Shown: positions 18,581 to 28,013, counted from the first letter of the stretch. The stretch: DNA of 64,000 bases from Bin87 sp965203985 (GCA_965203985.1 CBDBDS010000002.1:62001-126000), one strand, 5' to 3'. Numbers and translations: made by a program. The notes: generated by a model from the sequence alone, not told the origin.

Positions 18581-20017
18581 ATGCAAGATCGACCCGACCC
18601 CGTATCAGCGTGGCAAGCAGCCCTCGGCCGCCTGCAGCTGGAAATACCCCAGGAGCAATTCAACACTTTCCTCCGGCCCTGCTCCGGCCTCCGATGGGAA
18701 GATGATTGCCTGGTGGTCAGCGCAGCAACCGCGTTCGCGGTGTCGTGGTTGGAATTGCCGTTGCACCTGGAAATGGTTCGGGAGGCAGTAGCCAAAACGA
18801 CGGGCGCACAATCAAGCGTCCGTTACCTGGCGACCCCGGCGGGTGACTACAACCCGGCGCCGCAACGCGAAGTCTCGGTGTATTCGGTAGTCGCGGAACC
18901 GGCGACGCGGCTTCCCGACCGGATGGATCCAGAGGGCGACCCATCGCAACGCGAAGCTGTGGATGCATGGCAGGTCCGCCAATCCAACCAGGCGGTTGGG
19001 ATCAACCCGCGGTATACCTTCGACAATTTCGTGGTCGGCGAAAGCAACCAGTTGGCCTACCACGCCGCGCGAGCCGTCAACTCGGATGGGCAAGATGCTG
19101 CCCCCGGTTACAATCCGTTGTTGCTGTACGCCGGTTCCGGGATGGGCAAGACCCACCTGCTGCACGCTATCGGGAACCTGGCCCGTCAGCGGCGTGTATC
19201 GGTCCGCTACGTAACTTCCGAACAGTTCACCAACGAGTTCGTATCAGCGATCAACCGCCGCGCCATGCCCGAATTTCGCGAACGCTACCGGGGCGTCGAC
19301 CTGCTGCTGCTGGACGACGTGCAGTTCCTGGTGGGAAAAGAGCAAACTCAGGAAGCGCTGTTCCACACCTTCAACGACCTGCACCAGGCGGGGTCTCAGA
19401 TCGTTCTGACCAGCGACCGCCCGCCCGAGACCATCACGCCGTTAGAAGACCGGTTGCGCTCGCGTTTTCAATGGGGACTGGTGGCCGATATCCGTCCTCC
19501 CTCTCTGGAAACGCGGTTGGCGATGCTCCATTCCTGGGCTTCGGACAACGGATCAGAGGTGCCGCCTCCGGTGCTGGACCTCATCGCGCAACGCGTCAGC
19601 CGAAACGTGCGCCAACTCCTGGGCGCGTTCAATCGCGTTCTGGCAACGTCACAGCTCTTGGGTGCTCCACTGACCGCAGAAAGCGTAGCCGTACAACTGG
19701 ACGCCATCGTGGGGCCAGATGCGCGCGCTGACGTAACACCACAAGAGGTGCTGGGCAAGGTCGCGCGTCACTATGGGCTTGCGGCGGAGCAGATTTTGGG
19801 CCGCAATCGCACGGCTGTGGTGGCCCTGGCGAGACAGGTTACGATGTACCTGTTAATGTCAGAACTCGGCATGACTCCGACCGGCGCCGGACGTTTCCTG
19901 GCGGGTCGGAACCACAGCACGGTGATCCACGGGGTTGCCCGGGTGCGCCAAGCAATGGAAACCGATAGCCGGCTGAGGCATGCGGTTCTGGCAATCACTG
20001 AAACACTAACCGACTGA
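18581..20017 (+). CDS. dnaA: Chromosomal replication initiator protein DnaA
   Basis: 478 aa from the ATG at 18581, with AGGA nine bases upstream; an upstream TTG at 18560 has weaker support. Domain I is at about 1-85, followed by a variable linker. The AAA+ domain carries Walker A GSGMGKT (185-191), Walker B LLLLDD (241-246) and the sensor SRFQWGLVADI. Domain IV ends with the DNA-binding signature GRNHSTVIHG, where most DnaAs have GRDHTTVIHA. The gene is not followed by dnaN or recF but by an NHL protein and tRNAs. The divergent Walker A and signature residues may mean a lineage-specific or second DnaA. Confidence 0.93.
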   Translation: MQDRPDPVSAWQAALGRLQLEIPQEQFNTFLRPCSGLRWEDDCLVVSAATAFAVSWLELPLHLEMVREAVAKTTGAQSSVRYLATPAGDYNPAPQREVSVYSVVAEPATRLPDRMDPEGDPSQREAVDAWQVRQSNQAVGINPRYTFDNFVVGESNQLAYHAARAVNSDGQDAAPGYNPLLLYAGSGMGKTHLLHAIGNLARQRRVSVRYVTSEQFTNEFVSAINRRAMPEFRERYRGVDLLLLDDVQFLVGKEQTQEALFHTFNDLHQAGSQIVLTSDRPPETITPLEDRLRSRFQWGLVADIRPPSLETRLAMLHSWASDNGSEVPPPVLDLIAQRVSRNVRQLLGAFNRVLATSQLLGAPLTAESVAVQLDAIVGPDARADVTPQEVLGKVARHYGLAAEQILGRNRTAVVALARQVTMYLLMSELGMTPTGAGRFLAGRNHSTVIHGVARVRQAMETDSRLRHAVLAITETLTD

Positions 20018-20052
20018 ACACTCCACTCCACAAGCGGATCCAGGAGGCATAC

Positions 20053-21087
20053 ATGACGACAGAGAGCAGCCAGACCATCCGAACCGTCGTTGGCACCGGC
20101 GAGGCGGGCTACAGCGGAGACGGCGGCCCGGCGACGTCCGCGACGCTTCGCGAGCCTTTCATGTGCACGTTCGACCGCGCGGGCAACATGTTCTTCTGCG
20201 AGGCGAAAAATCATGCCGTCCGGCGGGTTGACGCATCCTCCGGCCACGTGACCACCCTGGCCGGCACGGGCGAGGTCGGCTACACGGGAGACGGCGGGCC
20301 AGCGACGGCGGCAACCATGAACGAGCCCTATTCACTGGAAGTCGACGGCGACGGGAACGTATACATCGTCGACCGCCTCAACGCCGCAGTGCGCCGGGTC
20401 GACGGCGTCACCGGAGTCATTACTACGGTGGCGGGCACCGGCGAGCCGGGATATTCAGGCGATGACGGTCCCGGCGACGCGGCGCAACTGCGGGAGCCCA
20501 ACGACTGCTTCCTGGACGGACGGGGTGGACTGCTCATCGCCGACATCCAGGACCAGCGTATCCGCCGGCTGGATCTGGCGACAGGCATCATCGATACCTT
20601 CGCCGGCAACGGCGAAAAGACCCGCGGGGGCGACGGTATGCCGGCGCGACAGGCAAGTTTCCTGGGGTCACGGGCGGTATGCATGGACCAGCACGGCAAC
20701 ACGTACATCGCAGAGCGCGAGGGCAACGGCGTCCGCGTGGTCACCGCGGGCGGGATCATGGGAACTGTTGCCGGCGCGGCGGCGGAACGGGGATACACCG
20801 GCGACGGCGGGTCCGCGCTGGCCGCCACCTGGGGCGCGCCCAAGGCGCTGCGCTGCGACGCCGCGGGCAATGTCATCGTGGTTGACACGGAGAACCATGC
20901 CATCCGTAAGATCGACGTCACCAACGGAGTGGTGACCACCATTGCCGGCGGGCAATTGGGCGGGCACGGAGATGGCGGCCCGGCCACTGATGCCGGACTG
21001 GACCGGCCACACGGGTGCGGCATTGCGGCCGACGGACAGATCTACATTGCGGACAGCAACAACCATCGGATACGGGTGGTGGGTTAG
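20053..21087 (+). CDS. NHL-repeat beta-propeller protein
   Basis: 344 aa made of about six NHL-like repeats. Each repeat contains a variant of TVAGTGEPGYSGDDGPA, followed by L-x-E-P and a strand such as NVYIVDRLNAAVRRVD. The GDGGPA turn recurs five or six times, so the protein should fold as a single six-bladed propeller. There is no signal peptide or membrane segment, so it is probably cytoplasmic unless exported otherwise. NHL propellers bind proteins, RNA or small ligands, or act as lyases or lactonases; nothing here decides which. It is 35 bases after dnaA and has a good AGGAGG (20041-20046). Confidence 0.9.
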   Translation: MTTESSQTIRTVVGTGEAGYSGDGGPATSATLREPFMCTFDRAGNMFFCEAKNHAVRRVDASSGHVTTLAGTGEVGYTGDGGPATAATMNEPYSLEVDGDGNVYIVDRLNAAVRRVDGVTGVITTVAGTGEPGYSGDDGPGDAAQLREPNDCFLDGRGGLLIADIQDQRIRRLDLATGIIDTFAGNGEKTRGGDGMPARQASFLGSRAVCMDQHGNTYIAEREGNGVRVVTAGGIMGTVAGAAAERGYTGDGGSALAATWGAPKALRCDAAGNVIVVDTENHAIRKIDVTNGVVTTIAGGQLGGHGDGGPATDAGLDRPHGCGIAADGQIYIADSNNHRIRVVG

Positions 21088-21121
21088 GAAGTCCAAGGGG
21101 CATTCGAATCCTCTTGGTTCC

Positions 21122-21151
21122 TTGACACTACCGGCACCCGTTGGCTACGAT
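21122..21151 (+). promoter_or_regulatory. Sigma-70 type promoter for the tRNA pair
   Basis: TTGACA at 21122-21127 and TACGAT at 21146-21151, separated by 18 bases, lie 46 bases before the tRNA-Ala gene on the same strand. Confidence 0.65.
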
Positions 21152-21197
21152 TGATTCATCGTCGGCAACGAGACGGTCGTGGGCCGATGGCAGAAGT

Positions 21198-21273
21198 GGG
21201 GATATAGCTCAACTGGGAGAGCGCGGCGTTCGCAATGCCGAGGTTGCGGGTTCGAGCCCCGCTATCTCCACCA
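21198..21273 (+). tRNA. tRNA-Ala (anticodon CGC)
   Basis: A 76-base cloverleaf. The acceptor GGGGATA pairs with TATCTCC with one G-U. The D arm is GCTC/GAGC, the anticodon stem is CGGCG/TGCCG with loop TTCGCAA, the T arm is GCGGG/CCCGC with loop TTCGAGC, and CCA is encoded. Anticodon CGC reads GCG (alanine). Confidence 0.95.
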
Positions 21274-21283
21274 CTTCGCTTCT

Positions 21284-21357
21284 GCCCCTGTAGCTCAGTT
21301 GGACAGAGCGGCGGCGTCCTAAGTCGCGCGTCGGGGGTTCGAGTCCCTCCAGGGGTA
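21284..21357 (+). tRNA. tRNA-Arg (anticodon CCT)
   Basis: A 74-base cloverleaf 10 bases after tRNA-Ala. The acceptor GCCCCTG pairs with CAGGGGT, with G1-U72 as a wobble. The D arm is GCTC/GAGC, the anticodon stem is GCGGC/GTCGC with loop GTCCTAA, and the T arm is GGGGG/CCCTC with loop TTCGAGT. CCA is not encoded. Anticodon CCT reads AGG (arginine). A short T run follows and may end transcription. Confidence 0.93.
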
Positions 21358-21389
21358 CTTTTTCTTGCCCATTTTCCTGCTCAAAAACC

Positions 21390-22757
21390 TCAGGTCCGGA
21401 GCAGGTCCGCCAGGCTGCTGACCGGTTTTCCTTCCTCCAACAGGTCCAGGCGAGACAGGACTTCGGCCGTCGTCGCTTCGGACAGCGCCGGCGAGGCGCA
21501 GTCGCGGAATTTCTCGCGGACGTCCTCCATCGTAACGCCGCGCAGGGCCCCGCTGTTAGCGCGGTGCGCCTGTTGTCGAAGGGTGCTGCCGTCCTTCAGT
21601 TGGACGTCAACCTGGTGGAAGCCTTCGGTCCAACTGGGCTGCCCCTCGTTGCCCGGGATGCGGCGCATGTCGATGCGTGGAATCAGCGCCTGGGCTTCGG
21701 GACGCATCACCTGATCGTCAGTGAAGGACTGTAATCCGACCCGTTGGTCCAGCAAGGCCGCTGCCAGGCAATATTGCATGCTGAACTTTCCCTCCAGCGA
21801 CGACACCGGGCGGGAATGGATCAGTGACCGCGGCGGGTCGAAGTCCACCATCACGTCGATCCGGTCCACCGCCGCAGGGTCTATGCTGCCCTGAGACAGC
21901 AATTCAAAGGTGGCATCCAGCGCCAGGTGGGCGCTGCCGCAGCAGGGGTATTTCTTGATCTCGATTCCCGACTCCACCAGGTAGCACTTGTCACCTAGGT
22001 TCTGGACCACCTGGTCGCCGTCGAAACCCTGGCCGCCGGAGAAAGCGCGGATGAACCCGAACCGACCTTCCAGGGCGTCGGCGCTGGCGGTGAAGCCTTC
22101 CCTCACCAGCCTGGCCGCGACGACCCCGGCGCGGGCGGCGTCTCCGGCGTGAAACGGCTTGGTCATGGTGCCGAAGTTCTGTCGCAATCCCGACGCCTGG
22201 GAGGCCGCCAGGGAGACGGCCATGGCCGTCTGTTCCGGGTCCAGGCCCATGATCCTGCTGGCTGATGCCGCCGCGCCTACCGCTCCCAGGGGACCCGTCG
22301 GGTGCCATCCCAGATCATCGTAATATGCTTCACTCAGAGACTCCCCCACGGCGCAGGCGACCTCGAAGCCCGACATGTATCCCAGCAGCATGTCCTTGCC
22401 GGTGGCGCCGCACTCCTCAGCCACCGCAAGGGATGCGGGCAGCAGAACTGCGGTGGGATGTGTCTTGGTGATCTGGGTGATGTCGTCGTAGTCCAGAGCG
22501 TGGGCCATGGCGCCGTTGACGAGGGCAGCGTTGGCCGCGGAGGTCCGGAATCCCCGTCCAACGACGCCGGCGGTGGGGGAAGCGGCTTCCGCCGCAACGT
22601 AGCGACATAGAATGTCCGACAGGGCTTCGCGGGAGCCGGCCAGCATACACGCCAAACAGTCCATGATCGCTCCTTTGGCCGCTTCAATGGCGTCGGGCGG
22701 GAAGTCCTCAATGTCAGTTGCGGTGACGTATTGCGCGATCCGCTGCGTGATGTTCAT
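21390..22757 (-). CDS. MmgE/PrpD family protein
   Basis: 455 aa, the normal length for the 2-methylcitrate dehydratase / cis-aconitate decarboxylase / iminodisuccinate epimerase family. Typical blocks are DCLACMLAGSREALS, ALVNGAMAHALDYDD, THPTAVLLPASLAVAEE, GWHPTGPLGAVGAAA and KPFHAGDAARAG. The H and K of the last block and HALDYDD line the active site in the family. The actual substrate is not predictable, since environmental Chloroflexota carry many divergent paralogues. It converges on the tRNA pair and is divergent from the alpha/beta hydrolase gene at 22975. A second paralogue lies at 26.6-28.0 kb. Confidence 0.92.
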   Translation of the reverse strand: MNITQRIAQYVTATDIEDFPPDAIEAAKGAIMDCLACMLAGSREALSDILCRYVAAEAASPTAGVVGRGFRTSAANAALVNGAMAHALDYDDITQITKTHPTAVLLPASLAVAEECGATGKDMLLGYMSGFEVACAVGESLSEAYYDDLGWHPTGPLGAVGAAASASRIMGLDPEQTAMAVSLAASQASGLRQNFGTMTKPFHAGDAARAGVVAARLVREGFTASADALEGRFGFIRAFSGGQGFDGDQVVQNLGDKCYLVESGIEIKKYPCCGSAHLALDATFELLSQGSIDPAAVDRIDVMVDFDPPRSLIHSRPVSSLEGKFSMQYCLAAALLDQRVGLQSFTDDQVMRPEAQALIPRIDMRRIPGNEGQPSWTEGFHQVDVQLKDGSTLRQQAHRANSGALRGVTMEDVREKFRDCASPALSEATTAEVLSRLDLLEEGKPVSSLADLLRT

Positions 22758-22974
22758 GGATTAACTCCTGGCGCGCGGGCTTGCTGCCTGATTGTCGCAC
22801 CCCTGATGGTAACGCGAATGTATGCCATTTTGGTGCGGTGTCAAGTGTCCGGGTGGCGGGCTGCTGAGACGCCGGCGGGTTTGCTGGCGAGTCATCCCGT
22901 CTGATGTCGGCCCCCGTGCTATCATGGGCCGCGCGTTGACTCAAATCTGCCGGACACGAAGGAGGGCATGGCAA

Positions 22975-23775
22975 ATGGCGACAGGCACCCAGACATGGAC
23001 TGAAGAGTTCGCGGAGGTAGCTGGCACCAAGCTCCAGTTGGTCAGGGGCGGCTCGGGTGAGCCCTTGGTGATCCTGCATGACGAAATGGGCCACCACGGG
23101 CAGGTGCGCTACCAGAACGAACTGGCCGGGGACTTCGCCGTCCACATACCCTCCCATCCTGGATTCGGCGCCACCGAAGGCCAGGAATGGATCATGAACA
23201 TGCGGGACATGGCCGGCTGGTACCTGGAAGCCCTGGATGATCTGAATCTTGGGCCGGTCAACCTGCTGGGGTTCTCGCTGGGGGGCTGGCTGGCCGCGGA
23301 AATGGCGTCGATGTCGCCCGACCTGGTCCGCAAACTCGTGCTGGTGGCGCCGGCCGGAATTCGCCCGCCCGCCGGAGAGATCTTCGACATGTTCCTGGTA
23401 GTGCCGAGAGACTACATCGTCGCCGGATTCCTGGACCCCGAGGCGACCCCCGAGTTCGGCGAGGTCTGCCCGGAGGAACCCTCGGCTGAGTTGAACGAAG
23501 CCTGGGCCGTGGCCCGTGAGGAAGCATGCCGGCTCAGCTGGCGTCCATACATGCACAACTTGGCCATGCCCCATCTGGTCCGCCGGCTCAAGCGAGTGCC
23601 CACCCAGATCATCTGGGGACGCGAAGACAACATCGTCCCCGTGTCCGCTGGTCAGGTGTACCACGACTCCATCCCCGGATCTCGGCTCGACATCCTGGAC
23701 GGCTGCGGCCATCGCCCCGAGTTGGAGAAGACCGACAAATTCCTGAGCCTGGTCAAGGGTTTCCTGGCGGCATAA
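22975..23775 (+). CDS. Alpha/beta hydrolase
   Basis: 266 aa. The start is the ATG at 22975, with GGAGGG at 22961-22966; the frame is open further upstream but without family similarity. The nucleophile elbow is GFSLGG (S101), the acid is in WGREDNIVP, and the histidine is in GCGHRPELE. In place of the usual HGxxG oxyanion loop there is HDEMGHHG, which resembles meta-cleavage-product-type hydrolases. It is likely to act on a small ester or C-C bond in a catabolic route. The next gene begins 20 bases downstream with a strong AGGAGG. Confidence 0.87.
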   Translation: MATGTQTWTEEFAEVAGTKLQLVRGGSGEPLVILHDEMGHHGQVRYQNELAGDFAVHIPSHPGFGATEGQEWIMNMRDMAGWYLEALDDLNLGPVNLLGFSLGGWLAAEMASMSPDLVRKLVLVAPAGIRPPAGEIFDMFLVVPRDYIVAGFLDPEATPEFGEVCPEEPSAELNEAWAVAREEACRLSWRPYMHNLAMPHLVRRLKRVPTQIIWGREDNIVPVSAGQVYHDSIPGSRLDILDGCGHRPELEKTDKFLSLVKGFLAA

Positions 23776-23795
23776 CTCCTGGGAGGAGGAGACAC

Positions 23796-24182
23796 GTGGC
23801 AACCACTTCAATTCAGGACCGCGTGGACGAGCTTTTTACCGACGCCCGTGACATGCAAGCCCAAGCCATCAACTGCTTTGACCGGGGCGGCGTCCGTGAT
23901 GCAGCGGAGAAAGCCTGGTGCGCCACCAAGCGAGCCACCGACGGCCTCATCCTGGCTCGCACCGGCGAAGAGCCCGTGACGACCGCACGCACCACTGACG
24001 AGTTGGACGGACTTGCCGACCGGGAGCCATCCGCTGAAAGTCTCCTGGGTCGCTATTACAGCCGCCTGGGGCAACTCCACGGTGCCTGCTTCTACGACAA
24101 ACGCTGCAATCCCCAGACCGAACGGCGTATCAGAGAAACCGCCCAGTACATCAGCGACGCCGAAGTTCTGGCAACCCAATAA
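23796..24182 (+). CDS. Small helical HEPN/PaREP1-like protein
   Basis: 128 aa. The start is the GTG at 23796, preceded by GGAGGAGGAG; the frame is open further upstream over the preceding hydrolase gene. The sequence is all-helical in appearance, with RDAAEKAWCATKRATDGLIL, which resembles the first helices of HEPN/PaREP1-type proteins. No R-x(4-6)-H ribonuclease motif is visible, so catalysis is doubtful. It lies between an alpha/beta hydrolase and a flavin monooxygenase on the same strand, and probably belongs to their operon. Its role is unknown. Confidence 0.7.
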   Translation: MATTSIQDRVDELFTDARDMQAQAINCFDRGGVRDAAEKAWCATKRATDGLILARTGEEPVTTARTTDELDGLADREPSAESLLGRYYSRLGQLHGACFYDKRCNPQTERRIRETAQYISDAEVLATQ

Positions 24183-24238
24183 GCGCATCCTCGCTATGGT
24201 AAAATCCGGCCGTACCCGGAAGCGCAAGGAGAAGCGAC

Positions 24239-25528
24239 ATGTTTATCGGATACTTTACGGAAAGGCCGTACCAGGACCCCAAATCCGGGTACTTTGGCGC
24301 CACCGGCAAGTCCATCATGGACCTGAACGTGAGCAACGAGATCTACGATGCCGAACTGGGCGCCGGTCTCTACAACCGCTATTTGGACGAGAAAATCTAC
24401 GCCGAGGAGATGGGCTTCGACGGCCTGATGCTCAACGAGCACCACAGCACGCCCTTCTGCATGGGCGGCGCGATGAACGTTGAAGCATCCATCCTGGCCC
24501 GCATCACCAACCGGGCCAAGATCGTCCTACTGGGCAACATCCTGCCCCTCTGGGACGACCCGCTCTGGCTGGTGGAACAGCTGGCCATGATCGACATGAT
24601 CTCGCACGGGCGGCTGGTATCCGGCTGGGTACGCGGCACCGGGCGCGAGAGCGTGGCGCACAACATTGAGCCCCACTATAACTGGGAGCGTTTCAAGGAA
24701 GCCCACGAGCTCATCGTCAAGGCGTGGACGACCCCCGGCCCCTTCCGCTGGGAGGGCAAGCACTTCCACTTCCGCCACGTCAACCCCTGGGTGCGCCCCT
24801 ACCAGAAGCCGCACCCGCCCATCTGGCTGCCGGGCGTGGTCTCTCGCGACTCCCTGGTGTGGGCCGCCGAGCAGCGCATCCCCTACATCATGCTGGCCAC
24901 CGAGATGGAACCCACCAAGCAGGCGTTCCAGATCTACCACGACACGGCGGCGGAACTCGGCTACGAATCCGGACCGCAGAACATCGGCTACCTGTGGAAG
25001 GTCCACGTCGACGAGACTGAGGAACTGGCGGAGCAGACCGGACGCAAGTACGTCCAGGGTCCGAGCAACCCCTTCCTGGCCGGAAATGAGGGAACCACCA
25101 ACCAGGCCCTGCTGCATCTCCCCGGCCTGACCTCCCGGCGCCGCGTCCTGCCCACCACCGAGGTTGCCACCGCCGCGCGCGGCGGCAGCGCCGGCCCTGG
25201 CGGCGTGCTGTCCCGCCCCTACGAGCAGCAGGTCAACGACTACACGATCATCTCCGGCACGCCGGACAGCGTGATCCCGAAGATCCGCCACGTCCTGGAG
25301 ACCATCCGCCCCGGCAGCATCTTCTTCTGGGACGGCGACGGCGCGATGACCCACGACGACGCCATGCGCAGCCTGCGTCTCATGGGCCAGGAGGTCCTCC
25401 CCGCTGTCCGCGAGATGGCCAAGGAGCTCGATCTCCCTGGTCCATTCGAGGTTGATCCCGCCACCAATCAACCCTACGAGGCACAGACGTACTCAGCGCA
25501 GCCCGCCGAGGTCACCGCAGACGATTAG
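24239..25528 (+). CDS. Luciferase-like (LLM class) flavin-dependent monooxygenase
   Basis: 429 aa TIM-barrel protein of the bacterial luciferase-like family, start ATG 24239 with AGGAG seven bases before. Characteristic blocks are GFDGLMLNEHHSTPF near residue 60, LGNILPLWDDPLWLVEQLAMIDMISHGRLVSGWVRG, and PYQKPHPPIWLPGV. These bind reduced FMN or F420 in relatives and add oxygen to small organic substrates. The C-terminus (after about 410) is a short, disordered tail. It is followed by a strong hairpin at 25555-25577, which probably ends the operon that begins at 22975. Confidence 0.9.
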   Translation: MFIGYFTERPYQDPKSGYFGATGKSIMDLNVSNEIYDAELGAGLYNRYLDEKIYAEEMGFDGLMLNEHHSTPFCMGGAMNVEASILARITNRAKIVLLGNILPLWDDPLWLVEQLAMIDMISHGRLVSGWVRGTGRESVAHNIEPHYNWERFKEAHELIVKAWTTPGPFRWEGKHFHFRHVNPWVRPYQKPHPPIWLPGVVSRDSLVWAAEQRIPYIMLATEMEPTKQAFQIYHDTAAELGYESGPQNIGYLWKVHVDETEELAEQTGRKYVQGPSNPFLAGNEGTTNQALLHLPGLTSRRRVLPTTEVATAARGGSAGPGGVLSRPYEQQVNDYTIISGTPDSVIPKIRHVLETIRPGSIFFWDGDGAMTHDDAMRSLRLMGQEVLPAVREMAKELDLPGPFEVDPATNQPYEAQTYSAQPAEVTADD

Positions 25529-25554
25529 GACGAAGCCATACCCTTTGCATACGC

Positions 25555-25583
25555 GCCTCTCCCAAACCGGGGGAGGCCGTTTG
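25555..25583 (+). terminator. Hairpin downstream of the LLM monooxygenase
   Basis: GCCTCTCCC (25555-25563) pairs with GGGGGAGGC (25569-25577) around a five-base loop, followed by CGTTTGC. The stem is strong and the T tract weak. Confidence 0.6.
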
Positions 25584-25629
25584 CTATATTGCACACACTT
25601 TCCGGTCACACCCCACACGGAGCGCAACC

Positions 25630-26646
25630 ATGCCTTACGGAGACAATGACTGGCTGGCCCTGACCGCCGAACCTTCCCTCGAACCGGACCTGCCCATCTG
25701 CGACGCGCACCACCACTTCTGGGACTTTCGCATGGACCGCGTCCCCTACCATCGCTACCTGCTGGATGAACTGGCCGCGGACGTGAACAGCGGGCACAAC
25801 GTTCGATCCACGGTGTTTCTTGAGGCCCGATCCATGTATCGACCGGACGGGCCCGAAGAGTTGCGACCGGTAGGCGAGGTCGAATTCGTCCAGGGCATCG
25901 CCGCCGCCAGCGCCACCGGCCTCTACGGCCCGACCAAGGCCGCCGCTGCCATCATCGGCGCCGCGGACCTCGCCCTGGGCGCCGACGTGGCTCGCGTCCT
26001 GGACGCCCTCCAGGCGGCCAGCCCCAACCGTTTTCGCGGCATCCGCTACAACACCGGATGGGATCCGCACCCCGAACTGGATAGCCGTTCGACCGAGCAC
26101 AAGCTGGCCGACCCGCAGGTGCACGCCGGGGCCAAGGTGCTGTCCGACCGCGGGTTGGTATACGAGAACGTGGTGTTCTTCCCGCAGCTTTCTGACCTGG
26201 TTGATTTCGCCAACGCCCTCCCTGACCTGACCATCGTGTCTAATCATATCGGCGGGTTGATCCGCGTCGGCCCCTACGGCAATCGGGACGACGAGGTGAT
26301 GCCGGCCTGGCGCGAGGGCGTGGCTGCGCTGGCGCAATGTCCCAACGTGGTGATGAAGCTCGGCGGCGTGGGCCAGCCGCGATACGGTTTCGACTGGCAC
26401 ACGCGGGCCACGCCCATCGGTTCCGAACAACTGGCCGAGGAGATGGGGCCGCTGATCACCTACTGCATCGACCAGTTCGGACCCGACCGCTGCCTGTTCG
26501 AGAGCAACTTCCCGCCGGACAAGGTGTCCTTCTCGTACAACGTGATGTACAACGCGTTCAAGCGCATGACGGCGGGCTACTCGGCCAGCGAGCGCGCCGC
26601 CATGTTCCACGACAACTCCGCCAGGATCTACAGCATCGAGTACTAG
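25630..26646 (+). CDS. Amidohydrolase family protein (amidohydrolase 2 / lactonase type)
   Basis: 338 aa TIM barrel. The N-terminal DAHHHFWDFRMDRVPYHRY is the metal motif of the ACMSD/2-pyrone-4,6-dicarboxylate lactonase/fuconolactonase group. Later blocks are SNHIGGL, MKLGGVG and FESNFPPDK, which fits the usual second-shell residues. Members hydrolyse lactones or decarboxylate aromatic intermediates with or without a metal. The substrate is unknown. It converges on a second MmgE/PrpD gene, three bases between stops, and lies in the same catabolic neighbourhood. Confidence 0.88.
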   Translation: MPYGDNDWLALTAEPSLEPDLPICDAHHHFWDFRMDRVPYHRYLLDELAADVNSGHNVRSTVFLEARSMYRPDGPEELRPVGEVEFVQGIAAASATGLYGPTKAAAAIIGAADLALGADVARVLDALQAASPNRFRGIRYNTGWDPHPELDSRSTEHKLADPQVHAGAKVLSDRGLVYENVVFFPQLSDLVDFANALPDLTIVSNHIGGLIRVGPYGNRDDEVMPAWREGVAALAQCPNVVMKLGGVGQPRYGFDWHTRATPIGSEQLAEEMGPLITYCIDQFGPDRCLFESNFPPDKVSFSYNVMYNAFKRMTAGYSASERAAMFHDNSARIYSIEY

Positions 26647-26649
26647 CGG

Positions 26650-28005
26650 CTACGTGGCGGACAGCAACGCGGTCAGTTCGCCCACGTCCGACAATCGGTC
26701 CAGACGACTGACCGCCTCAACAACCTGCTGCACCTTGCCGGCGCCAAGGGTTTCCCGCGACAGCAGATCGAACTTGCCCAGCATTTCCTCCCGGCCGGCG
26801 GGGTTGGAGAAGTCGCCGCGCTGAGACGTGACCTCCGCGCGGCGGAGACGGCCGTCGGCGAGTTGCACGGCGACCCGCGCCGCCGGGTAGTCGTACCGGC
26901 GCAGGTTCATCTCGGGGTCCGATTCCAGCGAAACGCGCTCCGCCAGCGCACGGATGTCGGCGCTGTCCACCCGCTCCGGCACGAATGCGGTGACATCGGT
27001 GCGGCCGTAGCAGATTGCGGCGGCGACCGCATAAGGGATCGAAAACTTGGCGGCCAGCATGTTCTCCGGATGCGGGTCGGCCATGATGCCGGCGATGGGC
27101 GGCACGGTGACCGCGATGCTTCTCACGTCCGACGGCGCAAACGTCTCCTCGCGGAGCAGATCCTGCACGGCATCCAGCACCGGGTGATTGTACAGGCAGC
27201 AGGCGTGCAGCTTGAAATAGTTCTGCTGGATGCGCAGGTTGCCGCCAGTCCCGAGGCCATCGGTCACCGCCTCCGGGTCGAAGCCGTCCCCCAGGAATGT
27301 GCGGTAGAGGTCCGCCGGCCCGTCGGCGATGGCAGTGTACCCACATTGCGACAGGTGGGCGGCCATAATTCCCTGGAAACCCGACCGTCCGGGGTACAGG
27401 TTACGCACGGTGGCCCCTTCTATGCAGGGAGTCCACGTATTGGCCGGGCTCATGGACATGGCGAGGTTCATCGCCGTCCTGGTCTGACCGGTGTCGAAGC
27501 CCATCAGTCGCGCCGCCGCCGCCGCCGTGCCGATGGTGCCCCAGGTGCCGTGGGAGTGCACCTCGGCCTTGACCGTAGTCGCCGTGCCGATGCGAGAGAT
27601 GACCTCGTAGCCCACGATGATGCTCGCCAGGACCTCGCGGCCGCTGCTTCCCAGTTCCTCGCCGACGGCGATGGCCCCGGGCGTGACGTGGATGGACGGG
27701 TGCCCTCCGCCCAGGCGATTGCCCTCGTCCATCTCCAGCGACACGCCGGCAGTGGCGTTCACCATGGTGGCCCAGACCGGCTGCACCCGATGACCATGGC
27801 CCAGGACGGTCGCCCTGCCGGGTCCGCTCATGGTCGCGGCTAGACCGGCAAAGTTGGCGTTGTCCGACAGGCGGCTGCCGGCCAGGATCGCGCCGATGGT
27901 GTCCAGCACCACGTCCTTGGCGGCGGCAATGGCGGTCGGATGCAAATCCTCCCAGCGCGTTTCGGCAACGAACTCGGCTAGAAGGTCGAGGTAGTCCTGG
28001 GCCAT
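26650..28005 (-). CDS. MmgE/PrpD family protein, second copy
   Basis: 451 aa. The start is the ATG at 28003-28005; the frame stays open upstream only because it lies over the next gene. Family blocks: DVVLDTIGAILAGSRLSDN, VNATAGVSLEMDEGN, GGHPSIHVTPGAIAVGEE, HSHGTWGTIGTAAAAARL. It follows a haloacetate dehalogenase homologue by 8 bases in the same direction, so the two enzymes are probably made together. This paralogue is clearly divergent from the one at 21.4-22.8 kb, so they likely differ in substrate. The reaction would be a hydration, dehydration or isomerisation of a small polycarboxylate; that is inferred from family only. Confidence 0.92.
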   Translation of the reverse strand: MAQDYLDLLAEFVAETRWEDLHPTAIAAAKDVVLDTIGAILAGSRLSDNANFAGLAATMSGPGRATVLGHGHRVQPVWATMVNATAGVSLEMDEGNRLGGGHPSIHVTPGAIAVGEELGSSGREVLASIIVGYEVISRIGTATTVKAEVHSHGTWGTIGTAAAAARLMGFDTGQTRTAMNLAMSMSPANTWTPCIEGATVRNLYPGRSGFQGIMAAHLSQCGYTAIADGPADLYRTFLGDGFDPEAVTDGLGTGGNLRIQQNYFKLHACCLYNHPVLDAVQDLLREETFAPSDVRSIAVTVPPIAGIMADPHPENMLAAKFSIPYAVAAAICYGRTDVTAFVPERVDSADIRALAERVSLESDPEMNLRRYDYPAARVAVQLADGRLRRAEVTSQRGDFSNPAGREEMLGKFDLLSRETLGAGKVQQVVEAVSRLDRLSDVGELTALLSAT

Positions 28006-28013
28006 GATCGCAC

